Shown piece after piece: positions 16,312-24,331 of a stretch of DNA of 64,000 bases. A program made the position numbers and the translations under genes. Numbering within the stretch: position 1 is the first letter of the stretch; each line of letters begins with the position of its first letter. Origin of the DNA: Paenibacillus polymyxa (GTDB taxonomy: Bacteria > Bacillota > Bacilli > Paenibacillales > Paenibacillaceae); assembly GCF_018614975.1 (NCBI RefSeq), contig NZ_JAGGNR010000047.1:1-64000 (forward strand), in the 5' to 3' direction. The notes beneath the pieces are model-generated. The model searched no databases. It had not been told where the DNA came from and worked only from the letters and a program-made list of their open reading frames with translations.

Positions 16312-17736
16312 ATGAAAAAACAACATCTGTTTATCGGTGGCAAACCGACCGAATCCGTAGATTATAAAGCACTTCAAGCACCATACTCCGGGGAAACGCT
16401 GGCAGAAGTCTCTTCCGCTTCAGCAGAGGAAGCAGAGGCTGCTGTTGCAGCTGCGGTTCAAGCCGGGAAGGCAATGCGCCAGATGCCTGCACATCAGCGT
16501 GCAGATATTCTGTACAAGTTGTCCTCCATGCTTGAAGAGCGCAAGGAAGAAGCAGCGCGAATCATAGCGCTTGAAGCGGCGAAGCCAATTACCGCAGCAC
16601 TGGCCGAGGTTGACCGTACGGTGGAAACGTATCGTTTTGCCGCCGAAGAAGCCAAGCGGCTGACCGGTGAGACCGTTCCGATGGATGCAGCCAAAGGTGG
16701 AGAAGGACGTATCGGCTATACGATGCGACAACCTCTAGGCGTCATCGGTGCGATTACGCCGTTTAATTTTCCAATGAATCTGGTAGCCCACAAGGTAGGC
16801 CCAGCGTTGGCAGCAGGCAATACGATTGTTCTCAAACCTGCGGAGCAGACGCCTCTGTCATCCTACTACATCGCTAATCTGCTTCAGGAAGCCGGACTGC
16901 CGGATGGTGCACTGAACGTGGTGAGCGGTGATGGCAAAACCATTGGTGATGTGCTTGTTGAGCACCCTCGTGTTGCTCACATTACGTTTACAGGCAGTCC
17001 AGCGGTAGGTACGAGCATTCGCAGCAAAGCAGGACTCAAACGCGTGACACTGGAGCTTGGGTCGAATGCAGCGGTGATTGTGGATAAGGACGCAGACCTG
17101 GACAAAGTGGTTCCTCGATGTGTGACCGGTGCTTTCACGTATCAGGGACAGGTATGTATCTCGCTACAGCGAATCTACGTACATCGTGACATCTCGGAAG
17201 AATTCATCCGGCGTTTCGCTGAAGCGGCCAAACAAGTAGTGGTTGGAGACCCGCTGAGCCCGGATACGGTGGTCTCTGCGCTCATTACCTCCAATGATGT
17301 ACAGCGTACGCTCGACTGGATTGAAGAAGCCAAACAGGCCGGGGCTGAAGTGGCAGCAGGCGGTCAAGCTGGAGGAGGCGTTCTGCGTCCAACGGTACTG
17401 ATTAACGTTCCGCGTGATGCCAAGGTATCCTGTCAGGAAGTGTTTGCACCCATCGTTGTGATCAATACGGTAGATTCCGTTGAAGAGGGTATTGAACATG
17501 TTAACGATTCTATATACGGGCTTCAGGCAGGCGTATTTACAAACGATATTCATACCGCCCTCCATGCTGTTGATCAGATCGAAGCAGGTGGAGTTATGAT
17601 TAATGATATTCCGACGTTCCGAGTGGATCACATGCCCTATGGTGGGGTGAAACAAAGTGGGATTGGGCGTGAAGGTGTGAAATATGCAGTAGAAGAAATG
17701 ACGGAATTGAAGTTTGTCATGTTTAACAAAGGGTGA
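16312..17736 (+). CDS. NAD(P)-dependent aldehyde dehydrogenase
   Basis: A 474-residue aldehyde dehydrogenase of full length. The transition-state Asn is in TPFNFPMNL, the nucleotide-binding GSPAVG follows, the general base Glu is in LELGSNAAV and the nucleophilic Cys in GQVCIS; the C-terminal GGVKQSGIGREG loop is present. It resembles lactaldehyde/glyceraldehyde-3-phosphate-type family members, oxidising an aldehyde to its acid; the substrate is not evident. ATG with GGATGGAGG upstream. It may share stress-related control with the preceding MFS-UspA pair but has its own 175-base leader. Confidence 0.92.
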   Translation: MKKQHLFIGGKPTESVDYKALQAPYSGETLAEVSSASAEEAEAAVAAAVQAGKAMRQMPAHQRADILYKLSSMLEERKEEAARIIALEAAKPITAALAEVDRTVETYRFAAEEAKRLTGETVPMDAAKGGEGRIGYTMRQPLGVIGAITPFNFPMNLVAHKVGPALAAGNTIVLKPAEQTPLSSYYIANLLQEAGLPDGALNVVSGDGKTIGDVLVEHPRVAHITFTGSPAVGTSIRSKAGLKRVTLELGSNAAVIVDKDADLDKVVPRCVTGAFTYQGQVCISLQRIYVHRDISEEFIRRFAEAAKQVVVGDPLSPDTVVSALITSNDVQRTLDWIEEAKQAGAEVAAGGQAGGGVLRPTVLINVPRDAKVSCQEVFAPIVVINTVDSVEEGIEHVNDSIYGLQAGVFTNDIHTALHAVDQIEAGGVMINDIPTFRVDHMPYGGVKQSGIGREGVKYAVEEMTELKFVMFNKG

Positions 17737-17793
17737 TTCTCTTCCATTCTTTTACTCAATATACCGTATGCTAATGGAAATATAACTACACGC

Positions 17794-17825
17794 TCCTGTG
17801 CCGGAATAATGGCACAGGATTTTTT
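17794..17825 (+). terminator. Terminator after the aldehyde dehydrogenase
   Basis: TCCTGTGCC (17794-17802) with GGCACAGGA (17811-17819), then TTTTTT. Confidence 0.9.
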
Positions 17826-18103
17826 AATTGAAGATCATGGAAAAAGTTTAAAAAATACATACGAATTCTTCACTGACTGCGGGTTCACATCTGATGAGAC
17901 GGGTAAAACATAGTTAACATACCGCAACATCACTGACCAAACGCCGCTCATATCACTGAAGCATGTTGTACCCCATCCAGAGCACGAGCGGAATAGCGGT
18001 ACAGCATTGCCGAAAGTCTTATATTCTCTCATTATTCAAATAAAATGCAGTATGAATTAAGCCTGAACTCTGGAGTTGCAGGACAGGCAGGAGGTGTATT
18101 CAA
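17826..18103. other. Intergenic region before the TipAS-type regulator
   Basis: About 280 bases with no coding pattern, repeat or clear promoter that I can support, other than the GGAGGTG ribosome site at its end. Confidence 0.4.
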
Positions 18104-18916
18104 ATGGCGTATTCCATGGTTGACGTATCGGGAATGTCAGGCGTAACTCTGAACGAGCTGAGCCAGTATGCAGAGACAGGTCTTCTGAATCCGGCCTTTG
18201 GGGATATAGATGAGGACAGCTATTATGAGAAGCAGGAATTGCTGAGACTCCAGCAAATCCTTTTTTGTAAGGAAGTGGGTATGAAAGAGAATGAGATTGC
18301 CCCGATGCTCCGGGATAATCCTCAGGATGTCATTCGCATCATGCAGCAGCATCGCATTGAGATTCTGGAGAAGGCACTCCGTCTGCATGGATTGATTCAG
18401 ACACTGGACAAAACGATCTCCTATTTGCAAGGTGAACATGAACTTGATGAACATGAGCTGTATATCGGTTTTGTAAATAAGGGGCGTCACCAGTTGCTGA
18501 ATGAATCGGGTTCTAACCCTGTAGTTAATAATGATATGAACCATGTGCAGACAGAGGGTGTTCAGAGGTCCGACATCCAATCTTCCAATTCATCCACATT
18601 GCCTGAAAATCAGGAGTTGAAATCGAAAGAAGATTATCTGGATTCCCAAGCGAAAATTGATCAGGTTCATCTCGACTTGCAACAGGCTATTGAGGATGGA
18701 TTGGAACCCGGTAGTGCAAAAGTACAACGGATCATTGGCAGGCATCTTGAATGGATCAAAGGTTATTATACACCCACCGCTGAGATCTATCGGGATTTGG
18801 CCAATCTGTATGTAGAGCATAAAAATTTCCGTCAGATGTATGATGGTTACCACCCGAGGCTGGCTGAATTCCTGCGGGATGGGATGATGATTAAAGCGGA
18901 ACATGATTTATCCTAG
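18104..18916 (+). CDS. MerR-like regulator with TipAS domain
   Basis: A 270-residue protein built like TipA-type regulators: an N-terminal MerR-like winged helix (~1-75), a dimerisation coiled coil (~80-110), a variable linker (~130-180) and a C-terminal TipAS antibiotic-recognition domain (~185-268; EPGSAKVQRIIGRHLEWIKGYYTP and YHPRLAEFLRDGM). TipAS domains bind thiopeptides and other drugs. The helix-turn-helix is unusual: the TLRYYDxxGLL motif of MerR proteins reads TLNELSQYAETGLLNPA, so the Arg-Tyr-Tyr contacts are missing. GGAGGTG ribosome site; no target gene is adjacent. Confidence 0.82.
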   Translation: MAYSMVDVSGMSGVTLNELSQYAETGLLNPAFGDIDEDSYYEKQELLRLQQILFCKEVGMKENEIAPMLRDNPQDVIRIMQQHRIEILEKALRLHGLIQTLDKTISYLQGEHELDEHELYIGFVNKGRHQLLNESGSNPVVNNDMNHVQTEGVQRSDIQSSNSSTLPENQELKSKEDYLDSQAKIDQVHLDLQQAIEDGLEPGSAKVQRIIGRHLEWIKGYYTPTAEIYRDLANLYVEHKNFRQMYDGYHPRLAEFLRDGMMIKAEHDLS

Positions 18917-18965
18917 ATGCATAAAGTAACATGGGCGAGCAAGAACATGGGTGTGAATCACATGG

Positions 18966-19010
18966 ATAACAAAGAGCGCAGACCTCTGAGAGGACTGCGC
19001 TCTTTGTTAT
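18966..19010. terminator. Bidirectional terminator
   Basis: Perfect 16 bp arms ATAACAAAGAGCGCAG (18966-18981) and CTGCGCTCTTTGTTAT (18995-19010), between convergent genes. Confidence 0.9.
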
Positions 19011-19066
19011 TACGGGTTCTTCATCATCGTGTGTGATGAGACTCCGATCACCTTATTCATCATTTC

Positions 19067-19564
19067 CTAAAGGGGGATGGTTACCTCCAACTGCTCTGTG
19101 AGCAGGCTTACGGCTTTCTCCAGGAAGACGCGGTCCTCGTCGTCAAAACGGTTTTTGATCGGGCTGTCGATATCCAGCACCCCGTAAAGTTCGCCGTTTT
19201 TGATAATAGGTACGACAATCTCGCTGTTCGATGCCGCATCACAGGCAATGTGGCCTGGGAAGGCATGAACATCATCAACGACCAGGGTACGTTTTTCCGC
19301 AGCAGATGTGCCGCATACACCACGTCCCAGTGGAATTCGGATACAGGCAGGCAGTCCTTGGAATGGCCCGAGGACCAGTTCTTTTCCATCATACAGATAG
19401 AAGCCGACCCAATTGGTGTCGGTCATAAATACATTGAGCAGCGCAGCAGCGTTTGCCAGATTGGCAATCGCACTAGGTTCATCGCGGATCAGAGCACTTA
19501 ACTGTCCCAGGACGGCGGTGTGCTGCTCACTTCGTGTTCCTTCATAGGAAACAGCTTGAAACAT
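19067..19564 (-). CDS. Free methionine-(R)-sulfoxide reductase (GAF domain)
   Basis: A 165-residue GAF-domain protein of the fRMsr (YebR/YtsP) family. The signature blocks are present: NWVGFYLYDGKELVLGPFQG, ACIRIPLGRGVCGTSAAEKRT with the active-site Cys, and HAFPGHIACDAASNSEIVVPI with the resolving Cys. The enzyme reduces free methionine-R-sulfoxide in the cytoplasm using thioredoxin-type electrons. ATG at 19564 with GGGAGGG upstream. It is a single gene, convergent with the TipAS-type regulator. Confidence 0.95.
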   Translation of the reverse strand: MFQAVSYEGTRSEQHTAVLGQLSALIRDEPSAIANLANAAALLNVFMTDTNWVGFYLYDGKELVLGPFQGLPACIRIPLGRGVCGTSAAEKRTLVVDDVHAFPGHIACDAASNSEIVVPIIKNGELYGVLDIDSPIKNRFDDEDRVFLEKAVSLLTEQLEVTIPL

Positions 19565-19749
19565 GGTAAATCACCCTCCCGAGCAAAATGGTACTTATTT
19601 TCAAGATAGTGCAGAGGATGCGGTTAGTCAAGCGGAGGATTTCGGAAAGGGAAGGGAATACCAGAAGAATCCTCCTGTTTCTCAGCTTCTTGCGTGGGGT
19701 AATTACTTAGCAACCACGGAGGGCTACAACCCGGGAAGGAGCTTGGCTT

Positions 19750-20046
19750 ATGCATGCAGAGGTACAGAATCTTTTTGTACGGATTCATCTACTATATTTC
19801 GCCCAAAATCAGGATTTGAACGTTAGCGAGGCACTGCCCCTATTAGAAGAACGGGGATATCGCGTTGGAGAGCGGGAGATCAAGCAGGAGCTTGAACACC
19901 TGACGCAGGAGAACTTCCTGACCGCCCACGGGGACCAATGGAGCCTGACCGGGACTGGCATTGAAGAATTCAAGGAAATCACGGCTGTGTTTGGACGGGT
20001 TAGCGATGAATTACTGGGGAAGGGCAAGAAAACGTCCAAAGGTTAA
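19750..20046 (+). CDS. Hypothetical protein, possible winged-helix fold
   Basis: A 98-residue protein not recognised as a named family. It looks helical with a pattern reminiscent of a small winged helix (SEALPLLEERGYRVGEREIKQELEHLTQENFLTAHGDQWSLTGTGI): helix, helix, then a strand-turn-strand. It ends in a lysine-rich tail (GKGKKTSKG). The ATG has GGAAGGAG 9 bases upstream, and a terminator follows, so it is a real transcription unit. It starts 185 bases from the divergent fRMsr gene. Confidence 0.7.
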   Translation: MHAEVQNLFVRIHLLYFAQNQDLNVSEALPLLEERGYRVGEREIKQELEHLTQENFLTAHGDQWSLTGTGIEEFKEITAVFGRVSDELLGKGKKTSKG

Positions 20047-20113
20047 AATTCATTTGGACAAGCCATGTTTCCATAATTCACTCAAACTTGAATTGATCCA
20101 TACGTACAACAAG

Positions 20114-20141
20114 ACCGGGAGCGACATTGGCCCGGTTTTTT
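20114..20141 (+). terminator. Terminator after the 98-residue gene
   Basis: ACCGGG (20114-20119) with CCCGGT (20131-20136) followed by a T run. Confidence 0.8.
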
Positions 20142-20245
20142 GACGTGTGTCCATGACTGAACAGTTGCCATTCGGCGCAGGTTATGATTAGATGACTAGT
20201 GAATATTATGGTCTGCGGAGATAGATCGGATCGGAGTGTCTTTAT

Positions 20246-20818
20246 ATGTATAAATGCAAAGGAAGAATTCCCGAAATGGAGACTGCGCGGCTTCGTTTGC
20301 GTAAAATGCGTCGCCGGGATGCGGCCCAGATGTTCACATGCTGGTCAGATCGCGAGGTGACCCGTTACATGAATCTTGCACCCATGATTGGGACAAGCGA
20401 AGCGGCGGACATGATAGGACTGCTTAACCAAATGGCAGGAGAAGAGGATGCGATCCGGTGGGGGATTGAACTCAAAGAAACAGGCAAGCTTATCGGCAGC
20501 TGTGGCTTTAACACATGGCAGCTTGAAGGCGCATTCCGGGGTGAGATTGGTTATGAGCTGGGGCGTGACTACTGGCGACACGGTTATATGACGGAGGCTT
20601 TCTCGGCATTGTTGCCCTTCGGGTATGAGACCATGGGGCTTAATCGAATTGAAGCGCTGGTTGATCCTCGTAATCTGGCTTCTGGCGAGTTCCTGACAAA
20701 CTGCGGCTTCACACGTGAAGGGCTGCTGCGACAGGTGCAACATACGTCCACCGGTTATAAGGATATGGTGATGTATTCCATGCTGTATGATGAGTTTCTT
20801 CGCAAGCGAGGTAAATAA
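20246..20818 (+). CDS. GNAT family N-acetyltransferase (RimJ/RimL type)
   Basis: A 190-residue acetyltransferase of the Acetyltransf_3 group. Landmarks: METARLRLRKMRRRDAAQMF at the start, IGSCGFNTW, EIGYELGRDYWRHGYMTEAFSALLPFGYETMGLNRIEALVDPRN and SGEFLTNCGFTREGLLRQ. Members acetylate N-termini of ribosomal proteins or small amines; this one cannot be assigned. The start at 20246 has GGAG 9 bases upstream. It stands alone, followed by the second structured repeat. Confidence 0.9.
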   Translation: MYKCKGRIPEMETARLRLRKMRRRDAAQMFTCWSDREVTRYMNLAPMIGTSEAADMIGLLNQMAGEEDAIRWGIELKETGKLIGSCGFNTWQLEGAFRGEIGYELGRDYWRHGYMTEAFSALLPFGYETMGLNRIEALVDPRNLASGEFLTNCGFTREGLLRQVQHTSTGYKDMVMYSMLYDEFLRKRGK

Positions 20819-20844
20819 AAGAGACAATATATGATTTTTTTTAA

Positions 20845-20991
20845 ATTTACACGTAAACGAAGAAACAGAACAAAGCTGGAGAAGCGAAGCGTTCGCCTTT
20901 ATCACCGGATTTCTCGTTTAGAGAGGAGAAGAAAAAATCTGGGGATAACAGCGATTGGAAGCTTGTTCTGGTTCGTAGTAGATGTGTAAAT
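20845..20991 (+). repeat. Structured dispersed repeat, copy 2
   Basis: 147 bp with perfect terminal inverted repeats ATTTACAC (20845-20852) and GTGTAAAT (20984-20991). Outer stem ACAGAACAAAGCT (20865-20877) with AGCTTGTTCTG (20960-20970), the hairpin GCGAAGCGTTCGC as in copy 1, and the long arm TATCACCGGATTT with AAATCTGGGGATA. Compared with copy 1, both sides of the outer stem change together (AACCT/AGGTT against AAGCT/AGCTT). It ends 43 bp before an MFS gene. Confidence 0.85.
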
Positions 20992-21034
20992 TAATGTACC
21001 AATTATATAGAGAAACGAAGAGAGAAGGGTTTGT

Positions 21035-22558
21035 GTGAATGCAACTGGAGGTTTGAAGCGCAGTTTCATCTTGACGGGGCTGTTGCTCGCGACATTTCTG
21101 TCAGCGATTGAAGGCACCGTAATTGGTCCGGCAGGGCCGACCATTGTTAGTGAGCTGGGGAGTGTACAGCTGCTTAGCTGGATTTTCACCGCATATCTGT
21201 TGACGATGGCAGTGAGTACGCCCATTTTCGGTAAAATTAGTGACTTGTATGGACGAAAGCCTGTTTTTCTGATTGGCTGTGCCTTATTTTTACTGGGTTC
21301 ACTCTTGTGCTGTCTGTCGCAGAATATGGAGCAATTGATTATTTTCCGTGCTATTCAGGGGATTGGTGCGGGTGCGGTAGTTCCTGTTACATTTACGATT
21401 ATCGGGGACATTTACGCCATTGAAGAACGTGGCAAAATCCAGGGCTGGATTAGCTCCGTGTGGGGTATTTCCTCTCTGGCTGGACCGCTGCTTGGCGGTT
21501 ATTTTGTAGACAATCTGGGCTGGCAGTGGATCTTTGGTTTTAATGTGCCGTTTGGTCTGCTTGCGATGTGGTTTGTATTTCGTTATCTGAAGGAAGATAT
21601 CTCGCCACGTACAGCCAAAATTGACTATGTCGGTGCGCTGACCTTCACGGTGGGCATTACCGCATTGTTGTTTGTCCTGTCGGCGGGTGGGCAGTATTAT
21701 GCTTGGAGTTCTCCGTTGATTGTTGTGCTGAGTGTGGTCGCCGCTCTGTTTATTATTTTATTTTTTGTGGTGGAAAAAAGAGCTCAGGCCCCTATGGTTC
21801 CACTACATCTGTTCCGAATTCGGGACATCCGTGTGGCGAATATCGCCGGACTGCTGACCAGTACTTTGATGATCGGCCTGACCAGTTATTTGCCGCTCTG
21901 GGTGCAGGGGGTTCGGGGAGGTAACGCAACGGAATCCGGGCTGCTGCTCGCGCCGATGTCCGTGGGTTGGCTCATTGGTAGTGTGCTCGCAGGCCGCCTG
22001 TTGATGAAAATTGGATCACGGTTGACCGCATTGATTGGATTAACCGGAATTGCGATCGGATCGGGTGGACTCTTTCTGGTGGGCGGGACATCCCCGCAGG
22101 CTGTGCTCTTCATATTGACCTTTATTTATGGTCTTGGTTTCGGCTTTGCGTTCACGATCTTCACCATTATTGCGCAGTCTTCCGTAGGATATAAAGAGCG
22201 TGGTTCCTCTACAGCACTGCATACGTTCATGCGAACGTTGGGACAGACGATTGGTGCAGCGGCTTTTGGCACCTGGTTGAACTATCGGATCTCCACGTTA
22301 TCCAGTGAACAGAATCTGGCGGAGGCTGGAATATCGGAGAGTGATCTGAACGAACTGCTTGCACCACATACCGATGCTGCGCTATCGGATGACAAATGGG
22401 CGCTGCTGCGTAACGTGCTGGAAGGAAGCTTGCATTCCCTGTTTGTCATTATGTTTGTTATTGCATTGGTCTCGTGGGTAACGACGCTTGCTCTACGCAA
22501 ACGATTGATCGTTCCCGAAGATGCAGATGCTCCACCACAGCCACAAGGATCAAAGTAA
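21035..22558 (+). CDS. MDR-type MFS transporter (14 helices)
   Basis: A 507-residue major facilitator of the DHA2/EmrB-QacA group, which has 14 helices: the opening LTGLLLATFLSAIEGTVIGPAGPTIVSELG, the GKISDLYGRKPVFLIG motif A and the GPLLGGYFVDNLGWQWIFGFNVP motif C are all clear. It should export drugs by proton antiport. The start is GTG at 21035 with AGAAGGG upstream. The structured repeat copy 2 forms most of its leader. A MarR regulator is convergent downstream and might control it. Confidence 0.93.
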   Translation: MNATGGLKRSFILTGLLLATFLSAIEGTVIGPAGPTIVSELGSVQLLSWIFTAYLLTMAVSTPIFGKISDLYGRKPVFLIGCALFLLGSLLCCLSQNMEQLIIFRAIQGIGAGAVVPVTFTIIGDIYAIEERGKIQGWISSVWGISSLAGPLLGGYFVDNLGWQWIFGFNVPFGLLAMWFVFRYLKEDISPRTAKIDYVGALTFTVGITALLFVLSAGGQYYAWSSPLIVVLSVVAALFIILFFVVEKRAQAPMVPLHLFRIRDIRVANIAGLLTSTLMIGLTSYLPLWVQGVRGGNATESGLLLAPMSVGWLIGSVLAGRLLMKIGSRLTALIGLTGIAIGSGGLFLVGGTSPQAVLFILTFIYGLGFGFAFTIFTIIAQSSVGYKERGSSTALHTFMRTLGQTIGAAAFGTWLNYRISTLSSEQNLAEAGISESDLNELLAPHTDAALSDDKWALLRNVLEGSLHSLFVIMFVIALVSWVTTLALRKRLIVPEDADAPPQPQGSK

Positions 22559-22587
22559 AAAGAAGATATATATACGAAAAACATACG

Positions 22588-22629
22588 AAAAACCGGATTC
22601 GCCGATGTCAGGCAAATCCGGTTTTTTTT
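22588..22629. terminator. Terminator between the MFS gene and marR
   Basis: AAAAACCGGATT (22588-22599) with AATCCGGTTTTT (from 22615) and a T run. Confidence 0.88.
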
Positions 22630-22649
22630 GTTGGCACATGTGGAGTGAT

Positions 22650-23111
22650 TTAGATGCCCGCGGATAAACGGTCTGCAGAATGTGCAAGCCTTCCCAAAAG
22701 TTCGGACAGCAGTTCCTTGTCTTCCTCGCTCAGTCCACTGACAGCACGATCGATCTTCGTCGCATAGCCTGGATAGATGTCATCCATGGTTCGCTGGCCT
22801 TCCTCGGTCAGTTCCACAAAGATAATACGTCGGTCTTGCGGACAATGCTTCCGGTGTAACAGTCCTTTTTGCTCCAGCTTATCAATCACATAGGTCACAT
22901 TTCCGCTTTGTAGCAGAAGTTGTGCACCAACCTGTTGAATCGGCTGTGCGCCTTTCATATATAACACTTCGAGCACCCCGTATGCGGTGGGGTTGAAGCC
23001 ATGCACTTTGCTTCCGGATACAGCGTGTTCATTCACGCTCTTGAATGTCTGGGCCAAGGTGCGGTACAGATGAAGTGAACGTTCGGTTCCGATTTCTTGT
23101 AATTCCAGCAT
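22650..23111 (-). CDS. MarR family transcriptional regulator
   Basis: A 153-residue MarR winged helix. The recognition part is VGAQLLLQSGNVTYVIDKLEQKGLLHRKHCPQDRRIIFVELTEEGQ, the canonical MarR block with the DxR wing. It resembles MhqR/OhrR-like regulators that sense quinones or other electrophiles; a single Cys sits at the wing (KHCPQD), which could be redox-active. GGCGGG precedes the ATG. It is convergent with the 14-helix MFS exporter, so a functional link is plausible but unproven. Confidence 0.9.
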   Translation of the reverse strand: MLELQEIGTERSLHLYRTLAQTFKSVNEHAVSGSKVHGFNPTAYGVLEVLYMKGAQPIQQVGAQLLLQSGNVTYVIDKLEQKGLLHRKHCPQDRRIIFVELTEEGQRTMDDIYPGYATKIDRAVSGLSEEDKELLSELLGRLAHSADRLSAGI

Positions 23112-23433
23112 GCTGATCCCGCCTTTTCAGATTAGTTTTATAAGTTGGTTAGTTGTGTTTGACGATTCAGGTTGTCGCCATGATTTTATTGTAAGCTTCT
23201 ATTTCCACGAAAAACATGCGATATGTCACAAGATCTGCATTTTTAGCATTTAAAATTTGATCATTAATCATCCAGCCGTGGAGCGCTTGATCTGGGTCTG
23301 AACGTGGATGCAGATGCAGAGAGTGATACTACATCTGTGGTGGAGACAAATCGGTAATATGCGATTTTAATTGTAATATGAAGTAGCAAGGGATTCGGAA
23401 CCTCTGCTTTTTTTATTTCAAAATTCAAAATAA
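23112..23433. other. Intergenic region with a possible gene tail
   Basis: On the plus strand a short frame (about 23270-23358) reads ALDLGLNVDADAESDTTSVV then ETNR and a stop, followed by a weak hairpin and a T7 run near 23408. It has no start and could be the end of a lost gene. The rest is AT-rich without features I can support. Confidence 0.3.
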
Positions 23434-23494
23434 TGTACAAATGGACAAAAGTTTTAGTATAATTGTTATAACAGTTAAATAGTATAACTAGGGG
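23434..23494 (+). promoter_or_regulatory. Promoter and operator region of the abrB-doc pair
   Basis: TGTACA (23434-23439), 18 bases, TATAAT (23458-23463). Overlapping it are the palindrome GTTATAAC (~23465-23472) and two copies of TAGTATAAYT about 30 bases apart, which would suit autoregulation by the AbrB-like antitoxin. Confidence 0.55.
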
Positions 23495-23503
23495 GAGCAA
23501 TGA

Positions 23504-23767
23504 ATGAATAGGGTGAGTGAGATGGAACGAAAAGTAACGAAATTCGGTAATAGTCTTGGATTAACAATGACAGATGCCTTTAAACAAATTGGTCTTGAGC
23601 AAGGCGATACGGTTCAAATCGAGGTAAATCAGTCCAATGGGGAGATTATTATTAAAAAGTCTACAAAAGTTAATTTGCCTAACGGGATCAGTAGTGATTT
23701 TATGGATACATTGGCTGATGTGATGGGTGAATATGATCAAACCTTGAAAGGTCTCAAGGATAGATGA
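23504..23767 (+). CDS. AbrB/MazE-type antitoxin
   Basis: An 87-residue protein with a swapped-hairpin AbrB DNA-binding domain: MERKVTKFGNSLGLTMTDAFKQIGLEQGDTVQIEV, then a C-terminal ~35-residue tail that probably wraps the toxin. The next gene, a Doc-family protein, overlaps by four bases, the classic antitoxin-first arrangement. Two starts are possible (23504 with GGGGGAGC, or ATG at 23522 with GGGTGAG); the second begins exactly at the domain. Confidence 0.88.
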   Translation: MNRVSEMERKVTKFGNSLGLTMTDAFKQIGLEQGDTVQIEVNQSNGEIIIKKSTKVNLPNGISSDFMDTLADVMGEYDQTLKGLKDR

Positions 23768-24171
23768 GCATGACCCGGTATTTGAGTATTCAAGAGGTTA
23801 TTGCGATCAACGTCGCTATGATTAAGCGTTACAGTTCTGGAGAGCAGATTGGAGTTAAAGATTCTGGTCTGCTTGAATCTGCGGTTGTAAGAGCACAATC
23901 ATCAGCTTTTGGTAACGAAGCTTACCCATCTATATATGAAAAATCTGCTGCGATCTTTCAATCTTTGGGTCAAAACCCTCCTTTCCATAATGCTAATAAA
24001 AGAACGGCTTTTACCGCATTGGTAATCTTTCTACGTTATAACAATGTGTATCTTAAGATGGATCAAACTTTTGCTGAGGACTTTACTGTTGATATGGTGA
24101 ACCACAAGTACACATTTGAAGAACTGGTTTCAATTATTCGTACATACTGTGTTACTGAAAATGAAGAATAA
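23764..24171 (+). CDS. Death-on-curing (Doc/Fic-fold) family toxin, catalytic His replaced by Pro
   Basis: A 135-residue Doc-family protein. The core YLSIQEVIAIN opening, LLESAVVRAQSSAFG, the YPSIYEKSAAIFQSLGQN helix and the active-site loop PPFHNANKRTAF are all present. In Doc proteins the loop begins with a histidine (H-x-F-x-D/N-A/G-N-K-R-T) needed for catalysis; here that position is Pro72 (codon CCT, one base from CAT), whereas F74, N78, K79 and R80 are kept. Canonical Doc phosphorylates EF-Tu; this copy may be inactive or altered. It overlaps the antitoxin gene by 4 bases. Confidence 0.9.
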   Translation: MSMTRYLSIQEVIAINVAMIKRYSSGEQIGVKDSGLLESAVVRAQSSAFGNEAYPSIYEKSAAIFQSLGQNPPFHNANKRTAFTALVIFLRYNNVYLKMDQTFAEDFTVDMVNHKYTFEELVSIIRTYCVTENEE

Positions 24172-24221
24172 TAAACAAAGCAATAAATCATACATTACTA
24201 TGATTTATTGCTTTGTTTATT
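24170..24221. terminator. Long AT-rich hairpin closing the doc gene
   Basis: A perfect 23 bp inverted repeat (24170-24192 and 24199-24221) with a 6-base loop begins at the doc stop codon. The right arm ends CTTTGTTTATT, so it can act as a terminator; it is nearly all A/T. Confidence 0.75.
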
Positions 24222-24331
24222 TGCCATCTATATAGAAATGCTTAAAATGATCAAACACACAGCCCGCAACTCGATTACAATAAAACATAAAGGATGAAAT
24301 AAACACCTGATCAGAACAGGGAGTGAATGAT

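Noticed and set aside
23270..23358. Frame reading ALDLGLNVDADAESDTTSVV
   Set aside because: Too short, no start and no recognised family; kept only as a remark in the intergenic entry.
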